Shown here one piece after another: positions 8,251 through 17,300 of a stretch of DNA of 64,000 nt. Source of the stretch: Streptomyces sp. Z26 (lineage in GTDB: Bacteria; Actinomycetota; Actinomycetes; Streptomycetales; Streptomycetaceae); NCBI RefSeq assembly GCF_003665095.1, contig NZ_RCHV01000002.1, forward strand, positions 2,974,001-3,038,000, read 5' to 3'. The notes under the pieces are model-generated. The model made no database searches, had not been told where the DNA came from, and was given only the letters and a program-made list of their open reading frames with translations. Position numbers and translations under genes: made by a program. Each line of letters opens with the position of its first letter. The first letter of the stretch is position 1.

Positions 8251-9645
8251 ATGCGCGACCGTCCGCCCCCGCCCGGGACACCCCCGGGCCCGCCCCCGGC
8301 AGCCCCGCGTACGGCACCCACCCGGCGCGCGCTGCTGCGCGCCGCGGGCGCCCTCGGCGCGACGGCCGCCACGGGCGGCCTCCTCACCGGCTGCGGCACC
8401 GCCATCGGGCAGGGCTTCACGGGCGGCGCCGGACCGGCGTCGAAGCTCGACTTCTGGAACCCCTTCACCGGCGGCGACGGCGCCCGCATGGTCGAGATGG
8501 AGCGCGCCTACCGCGAGCGGCACCCCGGGATCGACCTCAACGCCACCACGTTCGTCTGGGGCGACCCGTACTACACCAAGCTCACCCTGGCCACGCTCGG
8601 CGACCGGCCGCCGCAGGTCGCGATCACCCACCTGTCCAAGATCCCCACCCTCGCGGGCGCCGGACTGCTGCGGGAGATCGGCGACGACGAACTGGCCGCC
8701 CAGGGCATGACCGCCGACCGGTTCGACGAACGCGCCTGGCAGAAGGCCCACCACGACGGGGCGCTGCGGGCGATCCCGCTCGACACCCACCCGTTCGTGC
8801 TCTACGTGCGCACCGACATCGCGAAGAAGGCCGGGCTGCTCGGCCCCGGGGGCGCGCTGCCGGACGTGGACGGGCCGGAGGAGTTCCTCGACGCGCTGCG
8901 CGCCGCGAAGGAGGTGACCGGCGCCTGGGGCTGCTCGATCGCGTCCACCAAGGACCCGTCGACCTGCTTCCGGCTGTTCTGGTCCCTCTACCGGCAGCTC
9001 GGCGGCCAACTCGTGGCCGACGAGGGCCAGCGGGTCGTCATCGACATGGCCGCGGCCGAGGAGGCGTTCGCGTACGTCCAGCGGCTGACCCGCGAGAAGC
9101 TCGTCCCCACGGGCGTCGACAGCCCCGGCGCGATCACCCTGCTCACCTCGGGCCGGGCGGGCTTCCTGCTGGACGGCGTGTGGCAGATCCTCGCCGTGCA
9201 GGACGCGAAGGTCCCCTTCGACATGCGGCCGTTCCCGCGGATCTTCCGCGAGGCGGCGTACGCGTGCCACGCCGACTCGCACGGGCTGGTGCTGCCGAAG
9301 TCGCCCTCCGAGAAGGCGCAGCGGGCGGACACGGCGCTGGAGTTCGTACGGTCGCTGCTGGACGCGAGCGACGCGTGGGCCGGTGGCGGGCACGTACCGG
9401 CGTGGCTGCCGACGCAGCGGTCGGCGGCCTACCGGAAGCTCGAACCGCAGTCGCACTACGCGGCCGCCGCGGACGGGGCGGCGTACGACCCCTCCGCCTG
9501 GTACTCGGGCGCGGGCAGCAGCCTGCACAACCGACTCGGCGACGTGTGCGCGTCGGTGCTGGGCGGGCGTACGGCGCCGGGGCGCGGGGCCGCGCGCATG
9601 CGGGAGGAACTTCGCGAACTGGCCGCCACGCCCTCGCCGTTGTGA
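8251..9645 (+). CDS. Sugar ABC transporter solute-binding lipoprotein
   Basis: A 464-residue extracellular family 1 binding protein. The N-terminus has a twin-arginine segment (PTRRALLRAAGALGATAATG) ending in the lipobox LLTGC, so it is probably a Tat-exported lipoprotein anchored at Cys48. The mature part shows the family pattern (LDFWNPFTGGDG near the start, SGRAGFLLDGVWQI in the second lobe). The start is the ATG at 8251 with GGAGG 5 nt upstream, not the GTG at 8239 that contains part of that site. It heads an operon with two permeases. No ATPase is encoded here, so a shared multi-sugar ATPase elsewhere (MsiK type) is likely. The substrate is unknown. Confidence 0.92.
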   Translation: MRDRPPPPGTPPGPPPAAPRTAPTRRALLRAAGALGATAATGGLLTGCGTAIGQGFTGGAGPASKLDFWNPFTGGDGARMVEMERAYRERHPGIDLNATTFVWGDPYYTKLTLATLGDRPPQVAITHLSKIPTLAGAGLLREIGDDELAAQGMTADRFDERAWQKAHHDGALRAIPLDTHPFVLYVRTDIAKKAGLLGPGGALPDVDGPEEFLDALRAAKEVTGAWGCSIASTKDPSTCFRLFWSLYRQLGGQLVADEGQRVVIDMAAAEEAFAYVQRLTREKLVPTGVDSPGAITLLTSGRAGFLLDGVWQILAVQDAKVPFDMRPFPRIFREAAYACHADSHGLVLPKSPSEKAQRADTALEFVRSLLDASDAWAGGGHVPAWLPTQRSAAYRKLEPQSHYAAAADGAAYDPSAWYSGAGSSLHNRLGDVCASVLGGRTAPGRGAARMREELRELAATPSPL

Positions 9646-9652
9646 CCGCGAG

Positions 9653-9680
9653 TGGTGGGTACGAGCCGGATTCGAACCGA
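9653..9680 (-). other. tRNA 3'-end-like sequence
   Basis: Read on the minus strand this is a T-arm-like GGTTCGAATCC followed by a putative acceptor strand ending ACCCACCA. No matching 5' acceptor strand or anticodon arm is found upstream, so it is not an intact tRNA. It lies in the 138-nt gap between the lipoprotein gene and the first permease gene. Confidence 0.35.
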
Positions 9681-9783
9681 GCGTGACGAAACGGCCCGCC
9701 CGTTGTCCAACTTCCAGGACCGCATCAGCAGCGCGCTCAGCAGCACGTCAAGCACCGCACACCCTCGGACGAAAGGCCGCGCC

Positions 9784-10755
9784 GTGGCCACCACCGCACC
9801 CACGAGCACCGCAGCGCCACCCGGGCCCGCACGGCCGGGCGGGCGCGGCGGCAAGGGACGCCCGCCGGGCGGCTCCGGACCGCGCGCGGACCGCCGGGTC
9901 GGGCCCGGGATGCTCGCCCCGTTCGGCTTCTTCTACCTGGTCTTCCTGATCGGTCCGCTGCTGTATCTGCTGGTCGCCGGGTTCTTCAACACCAGCCTGG
10001 TCAAGGGCGGTCTGGGCGAGTGGGTCGGCCTGGAGAACTACCGGCGTGCGATGAGCACGGAGGAGTTCTGGACGAGCCTGTGGCACAGCATGTGGTTCAC
10101 GGTGCTGACGACCGTGCCACTGGTGCTGCTCGCGCTCGTGCTGGCGCTGCTCACCGACCGCTTCTCGCAGGGGCGGTGGTTCTTCCGGCTCGCGTTCTTC
10201 GCACCCTTCGTGCTGCCGTCGTCGGTGATCTCGCTGATGTTCATGTGGATCTTCGCGGACCAGATCGGGCTCGCGCAGAGCTGGGCGAAGTCCCTCGGCA
10301 GCGAGACACCACCGTCCTGGCTGGGCGATCCGGACTGGGCGATGCTCTCCATCGCGGCCGCCACCGTGTGGTGGACCATCGGCTTCAACTTCGTGATCTA
10401 CCTGGCGGCGCTCCAGGAGATACCGCGCGACGTGCACGAGGCCGCCGCGCTCGACGGCGCCGGACCCTGGCAGCGGATACGGCACGTCGTCGTGCCGATG
10501 CTGGGCCGCGCGACCACGCTGGTGACCGTGCTCCAACTGGTCGCCTCGCTCAAGGTCTTCGACCAGATCTACATGATGACGGGCGGCGGCCCGGACCGAG
10601 CGACCGAGCCCGCGCTGCTGTACGTCTACAACACCGGCTTCACGGAGGGCCGGGTGGGCTACGCCTCGACGGTCTCCCTGGTGCTGTTCGTGGTGATCCT
10701 GCTGATCTCGCTGGTCTGGTTCGCCCTGCTGCGCCGCACCGAGAAGGAGGGCTGA
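9784..10755 (+). CDS. Sugar ABC transporter permease (MalF/UgpA type)
   Basis: A 323-residue inner-membrane protein with about six transmembrane segments, the first being APFGFFYLVFLIGPLLYLLV. The EAA loop that contacts the ATPase reads DVHEAAALDGAGPWQRIRHV, followed by VVPML. About 40 Pro/Gly/Arg-rich cytosolic residues precede the first helix. The GTG at 9784 follows GAAAGG. It is the second gene of the LacI-controlled operon and lies 3 nt before the next permease gene. Confidence 0.93.
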   Translation: MATTAPTSTAAPPGPARPGGRGGKGRPPGGSGPRADRRVGPGMLAPFGFFYLVFLIGPLLYLLVAGFFNTSLVKGGLGEWVGLENYRRAMSTEEFWTSLWHSMWFTVLTTVPLVLLALVLALLTDRFSQGRWFFRLAFFAPFVLPSSVISLMFMWIFADQIGLAQSWAKSLGSETPPSWLGDPDWAMLSIAAATVWWTIGFNFVIYLAALQEIPRDVHEAAALDGAGPWQRIRHVVVPMLGRATTLVTVLQLVASLKVFDQIYMMTGGGPDRATEPALLYVYNTGFTEGRVGYASTVSLVLFVVILLISLVWFALLRRTEKEG

Positions 10756-10758
10756 CCG

Positions 10759-11772
10759 ATGGCAGCGAGCACGAGCGCGAGCGCCGACACGGGTACGGGC
10801 ACGGGCACCGGCGCGACCACCGGCCCCGTCGGCCGGCCGGGCGTACGGGGCCTCGGCGGCGGTCGCGGCCCCAAGGGCCTCCGGGGCGGCGGCCCGTGGC
10901 GCCGGTCCCGGGAGCCCGAGGGCGCGCCCCTCTCCGGCGCGATGCGCGCGGTCGGCGCGGAACGCCTGTTCAACCGCGTCGCGTTGGGCGTCCTGATCGC
11001 CCTCGCCGTCCTCTGGCTGGTCCCGCTGGCCTGGGCGTTCGCGACGTCCGTCCGGTCCTCCGACGAGATCGCCACCGACCCGACGGCGTGGTGGTCGGGC
11101 AGCCCGACCTTCGCGGCGTACGGGGACCTGCTGACCGGCGGCAAGCTGCCGTACTGGTACGCGAACAGCTTCATCACCTCCGCGCTCACCACCGTGCTCA
11201 CGGTGCTGACGGCGTCGCTCGCGGCGTTCGCGCTGTCGCGGCTGCGCTTCCGCTACCGCAGACCGGCGTTCCTGCTGCTGCTCGCCGGGCTGATGGTGCC
11301 GCCGCAGGTGCTGATGATCCCGCAGTTCCTGGCGTTGCAGGAGACCGGGCTGCTGAACACGTACTGGGCCGTGGTGCTGCCCCAGGTGCCGAACGTGGTC
11401 GCCGTCTTCGTCTTCAAGCAGTTCTTCGACGGCATCCCGGAGGAGTTGACGGAGGCGGCCCGCGCGGACGGGGCCGGGTGGCTGCGTACGTACTGGCAGA
11501 TCGTGATGCCGCTGTCCAAGCCCGCCATCTCGGCCGTGACGATCTTCGTGTTCGTCTGGGCGTGGAACAACTTCCTGTGGCCGCTCCTCGTGGTGACCGA
11601 CCCGGAGATGATGACGCTGCCCGTCGGACTCACGTCCGTGCAGGACGCGTTCGGCATACCGCAGGCGCAGCTGATGGCGTCCGCCGTGCTGGGCGGGGTG
11701 CCGCTGCTCACGGTGTTCCTGCTGTTCCAGCGCCGGATCGTGGAGGGCATCGCGGGCACCGGCCTGAAGTGA
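10759..11772 (+). CDS. Sugar ABC transporter permease (MalG/UgpE type)
   Basis: A 337-residue membrane protein with six predicted helices and the EAA loop EELTEAARADGAGWLRTYWQ. A long cytosolic N-terminus of Thr/Gly/Arg low complexity (residues 1-60) precedes the first helix (VALGVLIALAVLWLVPLAWAF). Its ribosome binding site (GAAGGAGG) lies in the end of the preceding permease gene, so translation is coupled. It is the last gene of the operon, and a 16-bp hairpin follows 51 nt later. Confidence 0.93.
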   Translation: MAASTSASADTGTGTGTGATTGPVGRPGVRGLGGGRGPKGLRGGGPWRRSREPEGAPLSGAMRAVGAERLFNRVALGVLIALAVLWLVPLAWAFATSVRSSDEIATDPTAWWSGSPTFAAYGDLLTGGKLPYWYANSFITSALTTVLTVLTASLAAFALSRLRFRYRRPAFLLLLAGLMVPPQVLMIPQFLALQETGLLNTYWAVVLPQVPNVVAVFVFKQFFDGIPEELTEAARADGAGWLRTYWQIVMPLSKPAISAVTIFVFVWAWNNFLWPLLVVTDPEMMTLPVGLTSVQDAFGIPQAQLMASAVLGGVPLLTVFLLFQRRIVEGIAGTGLK

Positions 11773-11823
11773 GGCGGCGCCGTAGGCGCGCGGGACACGG
11801 AACGGCGGGACACGGAACGGAAG

Positions 11824-11860
11824 GGTCCCCCTCCACGGCGGCGAGCCGTGGAGGGGGACC
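11824..11860. terminator. Strong bidirectional terminator
   Basis: A 16-bp perfect stem (GGTCCCCCTCCACGGC and its complement) around a 5-nt loop, between the convergent sugar importer operon and purL. Confidence 0.85.
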
Positions 11861-11943
11861 TTCGGGGTACGGCGTCCCGGGCACGCGACCCGCGCCCGTA
11901 CGCACGCCTACCGCGTCCGTACGTGCGCCACCGCGTCCGTGGC

Positions 11944-14223
11944 CTACGCCAGCAGCTCCGGGATCGTCCGCTCGTGCGTCCGGCGCAGCTCCGCCAGCGG
12001 GATCGTGAACTGGCCCTGGACCTCGACCGCGTCCCCGTCCACCACGCCGATACGCGTCGCCGGGAGTCCCCGGGCGCCGCACATGTCGTTGAACCGGACC
12101 TCCTCGCTCCGCGGGATCGCCACCAGCGCGCGCCCCTGCGACTCCGAGAACAGGAAGACGAACGGGTCCATGCCGTCCGGCACCACGATCCGCGCCCCGC
12201 GCCCGCCCTTCAGGCAGGACTCGGTGAGCGCCTGGATCAGCCCGCCGTCGCTCAGGTCGTGCGCCGCGTCGGCCATCCCGTCCCGGGAGGCGGCGACGAG
12301 GACCTCACCGAGCAGCCGCTCCCGTTCCAGGTCGACGGCCGGCGGACGCCCGCCCAGGTGCCCGTGCGCCACCTGCGACCAGGCGGAGCCGCCCAGTTCC
12401 TCGCGGGTGTCGCCCAGCAGGTAGACGAGGTGGCCCTCGTCCGCGAAGGCCATGGGCGTACGCCGCGCCACGTCGTCGATGACGCCGAGCACCCCGACGA
12501 CGGGCGTGGGGTGGACGGCGACGTCGCCGGTCTGGTTGTAGAGGGAGACGTTCCCGCCGGTGACCGGCGTGCCCAGCGTCCGGCACGCGTCCGCGAGCCC
12601 CCGGCACGCCTCCGCGAACTGCCACATGGCGGCCGGGTCCTCCGGCGAACCGAAGTTGAGGCAGTCGGTCACGGCGAGCGGCCGGGCACCCGTGGTGGCG
12701 ACGTTGCGGTACGACTCGGCGAGCGCCAACTGCGCGCCCGCGTACGGGTCGAGCTTGGCGTAACGCCCGTTGCCGTCCGTGGCGAGGGCGACGCCGAGGC
12801 CGGTCTCCGCGTCGATGCGGATCATCCCGCCGTCCTCGGGCTGGGCCAGGACGGTGTCACCGAGGACGTAACGGTCGTACTGGTCGGTGATCCACGACTT
12901 GTCGGCCTGGTTCGGGGAGCCGACCAACGCCAGTACGGCGGCGCGCAGTTCGTCCCCGTCCGCCGGGCGGGGCAGCCGCGCCGGGTCGTCGGCCTGGAGC
13001 GCGTCCTGCCAGTCGGGGCGCGCGTACGGGCGCTGGAGCACCGGCCCGTCGTGCGCGACGGTGCGCGGGGGCACGTCCACGATCTGCTCGCCGTGCCAGA
13101 AGATGCCCAGCCGGTCGCCGTCGGTCACCTCACCGATGACGGTGGCGGTGACGTCCCACTTCTCGCAGATCGCGAGGAAGCGTTCCACCTTCTCCGGCTC
13201 CACGACGGCGCACATGCGCTCCTGCGACTCGCTCATCAGGATCTCCTCGGGGGAGAGCGACGAGTCGCGCAGCGGTACGGAGTCCAGCTCGACGCGCATG
13301 CCGCCGGAGCCGTTGGACGCCAACTCCGAGGTGGCGCAGGACAGTCCGGCCGCGCCGAGGTCCTGGATGCCGACGACGAGCCGCTCCTGGAACGCCTCCA
13401 GGGTGCACTCGATGAGGAGCTTCTCCTGGAACGGGTCCCCGACCTGGACCGCCGGGCGCTTGCTCGGCTTCGTGTCGTCGAACGTCTCGGAGGCGAGGAT
13501 CGACGCGCCGCCGATGCCGTCGCCGCCGGTGCGGGCGCCGTACAGCACCACCTTGTTGCCGGTGCCGGACGCCTTCGCGAGGTGGATGTCCTCGTGCCGC
13601 ATGACGCCCACGCAGAGGGCGTTGACCAGCGGGTTGCCCTGGTAGCAGGAGTCGAAGACGACCTCGCCGCCGATGTTGGGCAGGCCGAGGCAGTTGCCGT
13701 AGCCGCCGATGCCGGAGACGACGCCGGGCAGCACCCGGCGGGTGTCGGGGTGGTCGGCCGCGCCGAAGCGGAGCGGGTCCATCACGGCGACCGGCCGGGC
13801 GCCCATCGCGATGATGTCGCGCACGATGCCGCCGATGCCGGTGGCGGCGCCCTGGTGGGGCTCCACGTACGAGGGGTGGTTGTGCGACTCGACCTTGAAG
13901 GTGACGGCGTAGCCCTGGCCGACGTCCACGACGCCCGCCTGCTCGCCGATGCCGACGAGCATCGCGTCGGACTGCGGGGCCTTCTCGCTGAACTGCTTGA
14001 GGTGCACCTTGCTCGACTTGTACGAGCAGTGCTCCGACCACATCACCGAGTACATGGCCAGCTCGGCGCCGGTGGGACGGCGGCCGAGGATCTCGCGGAT
14101 GCGGCCGTACTCGTCCTCCTTCAGGCCGAGTTCGGCCCACGGCAGCTGCGTGTCGGGGGTCTGCTCCGCGTGCTTGACGGTGTCCAGGCTGTGCATGACG
14201 GTTCGTTCGCTCCGCTCGCTCAC
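11944..14223 (-). CDS. purL: Phosphoribosylformylglycinamidine synthase, large subunit
   Basis: ATP-dependent conversion of FGAR to FGAM, using ammonia supplied by PurQ with PurS as bridging subunit. The 759-residue protein is the short (PurL of PurSQL) form. [20 protein letters not shown] is the N-terminal signature and [19 protein letters not shown] the first ATP/Mg site. The second PurM-like half includes [12 protein letters not shown] and [12 protein letters not shown]. The GTG at 14223 overlaps the purQ stop by 4 nt. An ATG at 14196 ([15 protein letters not shown]) is closer to the usual PurL start and is an equally good candidate. It is the last gene of the purS-purQ-purL operon. Confidence 0.96.
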   Translation of the reverse strand: MSERSERTVMHSLDTVKHAEQTPDTQLPWAELGLKEDEYGRIREILGRRPTGAELAMYSVMWSEHCSYKSSKVHLKQFSEKAPQSDAMLVGIGEQAGVVDVGQGYAVTFKVESHNHPSYVEPHQGAATGIGGIVRDIIAMGARPVAVMDPLRFGAADHPDTRRVLPGVVSGIGGYGNCLGLPNIGGEVVFDSCYQGNPLVNALCVGVMRHEDIHLAKASGTGNKVVLYGARTGGDGIGGASILASETFDDTKPSKRPAVQVGDPFQEKLLIECTLEAFQERLVVGIQDLGAAGLSCATSELASNGSGGMRVELDSVPLRDSSLSPEEILMSESQERMCAVVEPEKVERFLAICEKWDVTATVIGEVTDGDRLGIFWHGEQIVDVPPRTVAHDGPVLQRPYARPDWQDALQADDPARLPRPADGDELRAAVLALVGSPNQADKSWITDQYDRYVLGDTVLAQPEDGGMIRIDAETGLGVALATDGNGRYAKLDPYAGAQLALAESYRNVATTGARPLAVTDCLNFGSPEDPAAMWQFAEACRGLADACRTLGTPVTGGNVSLYNQTGDVAVHPTPVVGVLGVIDDVARRTPMAFADEGHLVYLLGDTREELGGSAWSQVAHGHLGGRPPAVDLERERLLGEVLVAASRDGMADAAHDLSDGGLIQALTESCLKGGRGARIVVPDGMDPFVFLFSESQGRALVAIPRSEEVRFNDMCGARGLPATRIGVVDGDAVEVQGQFTIPLAELRRTHERTIPELLA

Positions 14224-14951
14224 GACGCGGCGACCAGGGACTTGAGCGCCGAGGTGAAGAAGCCGAGGCCCTCGGTGGTCGGGCCGGTCAGCGCCTCGAC
14301 GGCGTGTTCGGGGTGGGGCATGAGGCCGACGACGTTCCCGGCCTCATTGGTGATTCCGGCGATGTCACGGCGGGAGCCGTTCGGGTTCCGGCCGACGTAT
14401 CGGAGAACGACCCGGCCTTCGGCCTCCAGCGCGTCGAGCGTGTGCTCCGACGCGACAAATCCGCCCTCGTTGTTCTTGAGCGGGACGGTGATCTCCTGAC
14501 CCTCCGTGTAATCCCCGGTCCAGGCCGTGTTCGCGTTCTCGATACGGAGTCGCTGATCGCGGCAGACGAAGTGGAGATGGTCGTTACGGGTCAGCGCCCC
14601 GGGCAGCAAGTGGGATTCGCAGAGCACCTGGAAACCGTTGCAGATCCCGAGCACCGGCATTCCCAGCCGGGCCTGCTCGACGACCGTCCCCATCACCGGC
14701 GAGAAACGGGCGATGGCGCCGCAGCGCAGATAGTCGCCGTACGAGAATCCGCCGGGCAGGACGACCGCGTCGACCTGCCGGATGTCCTTGTCGCGGTGCC
14801 AGAGGGCGACCGGCTCGCCGCCCGCGAGGCGGATCGCGCGCTGGGCGTCCCGGTCGTCGAGGGAGCCGGGGAAGGTGACGACGCCGATGCGGCCGAGGCC
14901 GGAGCCGCCGCCCGTACCCGCGTCGCCGCCCGCGCCCGTACCGACGCTCAC
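14220..14951 (-). CDS. purQ: Phosphoribosylformylglycinamidine synthase, glutaminase subunit
   Basis: Class I glutamine amidotransferase that supplies ammonia to PurL. The nucleophile elbow is [10 protein letters not shown] (catalytic Cys). The His/Glu pair is in [13 protein letters not shown] near the C-terminus. The 243-residue protein has a Gly/Thr-rich extension of about 18 residues before the conserved [21 protein letters not shown] later GTG could be the true start, but the GTG at 14951 overlaps the purS stop by 4 nt and fits coupled translation. Confidence 0.95.
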   Translation of the reverse strand: MSVGTGAGGDAGTGGGSGLGRIGVVTFPGSLDDRDAQRAIRLAGGEPVALWHRDKDIRQVDAVVLPGGFSYGDYLRCGAIARFSPVMGTVVEQARLGMPVLGICNGFQVLCESHLLPGALTRNDHLHFVCRDQRLRIENANTAWTGDYTEGQEITVPLKNNEGGFVASEHTLDALEAEGRVVLRYVGRNPNGSRRDIAGITNEAGNVVGLMPHPEHAVEALTGPTTEGLGFFTSALKSLVAAS

Positions 14952-15226
14952 GCCACGGCTCCCGCGTCCGGCGCCGGGTCGGGCTCGGCTGCGCGGACGG
15001 TGAAGTCCTCGATCACGGTGTTGGCGAGGAAGGTCTCGGCCATCTCTCGGACTCGGGCGAGGACCGCGTCGTCGACGGGGCCCTCCACTTCCAGTTCGAA
15101 GCGCTTGCCCTGACGGACGTCGGTGATTCCCTCGAAGCCCAGCCGGGGCAGCGCACGCTGGACGGCCTGTCCCTGGGGGTCGAGGATCTCCGGCTTCAGC
15201 ATGACGTCGACTACGACGCGAGGCAC
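14948..15226 (-). CDS. purS: Phosphoribosylformylglycinamidine synthase subunit PurS
   Basis: A 92-residue bridging subunit that joins PurL and PurQ and opens the ammonia channel. It shows the family pattern [20 protein letters not shown], then [18 protein letters not shown]. The GTG at 15226 has GGGAG upstream. It is the first gene of purSQL. The tail ([12 protein letters not shown]) is variable. Confidence 0.93.
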   Translation of the reverse strand: MPRVVVDVMLKPEILDPQGQAVQRALPRLGFEGITDVRQGKRFELEVEGPVDDAVLARVREMAETFLANTVIEDFTVRAAEPDPAPDAGAVA

Positions 15227-15529
15227 GGGTACTCCCGGTGAGGTGGGTGCAGCTTGGTACGGGCAGCGTACCCGGCGGCAGGATCTACGCGGGTAGATAT
15301 CCGACCCCCGGCAACGTGCGACTCGCTCGCACTGGGAAAACGGCGAAGGAAAAAGTAGGGTCACTGGTACGGCATGACACGCGAGCGGAATTCTCCCCGC
15401 CCGCAAAGGAATGCCCGCCACTCGTACAAGAATAGGCATTGATCCCAATCAACCGGATCGCCGACTTCCCGCACGTCATCGGACGGCCGGAAGACTTCTC
15501 CGGCGATCCATACCGAAGGGCCGATATCC
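15227..15529. promoter_or_regulatory. Divergent promoter region of purSQL and lsr2
   Basis: These 303 nt separate two divergent genes and are visibly AT-richer than the surroundings, especially around 15340-15360 and 15420-15450. A short dyad (CTACGCGGGTAG near 15285) is present. I see no open reading frame with a ribosome binding site and cannot assign -35/-10 boxes with confidence. Confidence 0.5.
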
Positions 15530-15847
15530 GTGGCGCAGCGCGTAGTGGTCACACTCTCGGACGACGTCGACGGCGGCGAGGCGGCGGAGACGGTGGCATT
15601 CGGCATCGACGGGAAGTCGTACGAGATCGACCTCAGCGCCGCGAACGCGGAGAAACTGCGGGGCGCGCTCGAACCCTTCGTGGAAGCGGGCCGCAAGCGG
15701 TCCAAGTCGGGCAAGACGTACCACCGCACCTCCGTCGCCCCCGACCCCCGCGCCGTACGCGCCTGGGCGGAGTCGAACGGCTTCAAGGTGCCGCCGCGGG
15801 GGCGCATCCCGAAGAAGGTCTACGAGGCGTTCGGCGAAGCCGGCTGA
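15530..15847 (+). CDS. lsr2: Lsr2-like nucleoid-associated protein
   Basis: A 105-residue H-NS-like xenogeneic silencer. The N-terminal beta-sheet dimerisation region (MAQRVVVTLSDDVDGGEAAE) is followed by the C-terminal DNA-binding helix pair with the AT-hook-like loop RAWAESNGFKVPPRGRIP. Lsr2 proteins bind AT-rich minor groove and silence specialised metabolite clusters in Streptomyces. The start is GTG at 15530. Two tRNA-Gly genes follow. Streptomyces usually has two Lsr2 paralogues, and I cannot tell from this window which one this is. Confidence 0.93.
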   Translation: MAQRVVVTLSDDVDGGEAAETVAFGIDGKSYEIDLSAANAEKLRGALEPFVEAGRKRSKSGKTYHRTSVAPDPRAVRAWAESNGFKVPPRGRIPKKVYEAFGEAG

Positions 15848-15925
15848 GTCAACTTGCCAGCACCCCGGGGTGGTCCGCTAGAGTTCAGCACACGCCGCGA
15901 GGGAAGCGAAAAACCTCCGGAGCGC

Positions 15926-15997
15926 GCGGGTGTAGCTCAGTAGTAGAGCGCCCCCTTTCCAAGGGGGAGGCGCAGTGTGCGATCCCTGTCACCCGCT
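15926..15997 (+). tRNA. tRNA-Gly (anticodon TCC), non-canonical
   Basis: The acceptor arms GCGGGTG/CACCCGC pair perfectly. The D stem GCTC/GAGC and the anticodon stem CCCCC/GGGGG are intact, and the loop TTTCCAA gives anticodon TCC. The D loop (AGTAGTA) lacks the GG doublet. The T arm lacks TTC and reads GTGC instead, with a poorly paired stem. No CCA is encoded. This is the pattern of glycine tRNAs dedicated to peptidoglycan synthesis in staphylococci. Confidence 0.85.
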
Positions 15998-16006
15998 CTC
16001 CACTCG

Positions 16007-16047
16007 TCCGATCCCTGGGATCGGATAGAGTGGCAGCCGCGCCACTC
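16007..16047 (+). repeat. Two hairpins between the tRNA-Gly genes
   Basis: TCCGATCC/GGATCGGA (16007-16025, 3-nt loop) and GAGTGGC/GCCACTC (16028-16047, 6-nt loop) stand side by side in the 72-nt spacer. They may be processing signals or a terminator separating the two tRNAs. Confidence 0.5.
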
Positions 16048-16069
16048 GGTGAAAGCCGGGTGGAGGCGT

Positions 16070-16142
16070 GCGGACGTAGCTCAGCTGGTAGAGCGCAACC
16101 TTGCCAAGGTTGAGGTCGCGAGTTCGAACCTCGTCGTCCGCT
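16070..16142 (+). tRNA. tRNA-Gly (anticodon GCC)
   Basis: A canonical cloverleaf: acceptor GCGGACG/CGTCCGC, D loop with GG, anticodon loop TTGCCAA, T arm with GTTCGAA. No CCA is encoded. A 14-bp terminator follows 9 nt downstream. Confidence 0.96.
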
Positions 16143-16150
16143 CAGCGAAG

Positions 16151-16182
16151 GAAGGGCCCGGTCGGGAACGACCGGGCCCTTC
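16151..16182 (+). terminator. Terminator of the tRNA-Gly genes
   Basis: A 14-bp perfect stem (GAAGGGCCCGGTCG and its complement) closed by a GGAA tetraloop, just after the second tRNA. Confidence 0.9.
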
Positions 16183-16319
16183 TCGTGCGTTCACCTTCCG
16201 TACGCCCTTCTCCGCCTCTCTCCCCCGTGGCCGGACGCCCCCGGCCGCATGACGTTTGTCATCCGCGCTCGTGACACGGCGCACTGCCACCCCGGCGCCC
16301 CGCCCCCGAGTCTGGACGC

Positions 16320-17300
16320 ATGGACGTGATCGAGGCCGTGGACGTGCGCCGGCGGTACGGGACGGGGTGCGAGGCCGTGCGCGGCGTCTCGTTCGCCGTG
16401 CGCGAAGGGGAGGTGTACGCGCTGCTCGGCGCGCACGGCGCGGGCAAGACGTCCACCGTCGAGCTGCTGGAGGGGCTCGCCAGACCGAGCGGCGGCCGGG
16501 TGCGGGTGCTCGGCCTGGACCCGCGCGCCGAGCGGGCGCGCGTCCGGCCGCGTACGGGCGTGCTGCTCCAGGACGGCGGCCTCGCCGCGGAGTTGACCGT
16601 GGCCGAGACGCTGCGGATGGGCGCGGGCTGCGTGAGCAGACCCCGCGCGACGGACGAGCTGCTGGAGCGCGTCGGGCTGGCCGGGCCCCGGGCGGACGTC
16701 CGGGTGAAGCTGCTCTCCGGCGCCGAACGGCGGCGGTTGGAGCTGGCGTTGGCGCTCGTCGGGCGGCCGGAGGTGCTGTTCCTGGACGAGCCGACGGCCG
16801 GTACGGACGCGGAGGGGCGGCGCGAGATCTGGCGGCTGGTGCGGGAGTCGCGCGCGGCGGGCACGACGGTGCTGCTCACGACGCACCACCTGGCGGAGGC
16901 CGAGGAGCTGGCCGACCGCCTCGCGATCATGCGCGGCGGTCGGATCGCCGCCGCCGGTACGCCGGAGGAGGTCACGGCAGCCCGCCCGTCCCGTATCCGC
17001 TTCACGCTGCCGGACGGGGTGGCACCGGCCCATCTGCCGCTGTCCGTACCGGCCGCCGTGGACGGGCGGCGGGTCGAGATCCGTACGGAGCGGATGCAGG
17101 AGGCGTTGACGGAGATCCTGCTGTGGGCCCGCGCGTTGGACGTCACGCTGGACGGACTGGACGCGCGGGCGGCCTCGTTGGAGGAGGCGTTCCTGGACCT
17201 GGTGTACGCGGGGGCGGCGGACGATCGCGACGGCGAGGGGTGGCCGGGACGTACGGGGTACGGCGGCGGGCACGGGAACGGGCCGGGGGTGTCGGCGTGA
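16320..17300 (+). CDS. ABC exporter ATP-binding protein
   Basis: A 326-residue ATPase of the DrrA/CcmA-type exporter group. Walker A is GAHGAGKTST (His where Asn is usual), the signature is LLSGAERRR (LSGA instead of LSGG), and Walker B is VLFLDEP. The switch His is in LLTTHHLAEAEELADRL. The Gly-rich tail after residue 300 is variable. Its stop overlaps the GTG of the permease gene by 4 nt. A two-component pair follows, an arrangement often linked to sensing and exporting cell-envelope-active compounds. The ATG at 16320 has a weak ribosome binding site. Confidence 0.9.
   Translation: MDVIEAVDVRRRYGTGCEAVRGVSFAVREGEVYALLGAHGAGKTSTVELLEGLARPSGGRVRVLGLDPRAERARVRPRTGVLLQDGGLAAELTVAETLRMGAGCVSRPRATDELLERVGLAGPRADVRVKLLSGAERRRLELALALVGRPEVLFLDEPTAGTDAEGRREIWRLVRESRAAGTTVLLTTHHLAEAEELADRLAIMRGGRIAAAGTPEEVTAARPSRIRFTLPDGVAPAHLPLSVPAAVDGRRVEIRTERMQEALTEILLWARALDVTLDGLDARAASLEEAFLDLVYAGAADDRDGEGWPGRTGYGGGHGNGPGVSA

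Noticed and set aside
5894-8710. A 938-codon open frame on the plus strand
   Set aside because: It runs antisense to purF, the DinB/SCP2 gene and the LacI gene. The real genes have motifs and ribosome binding sites; this frame has neither.
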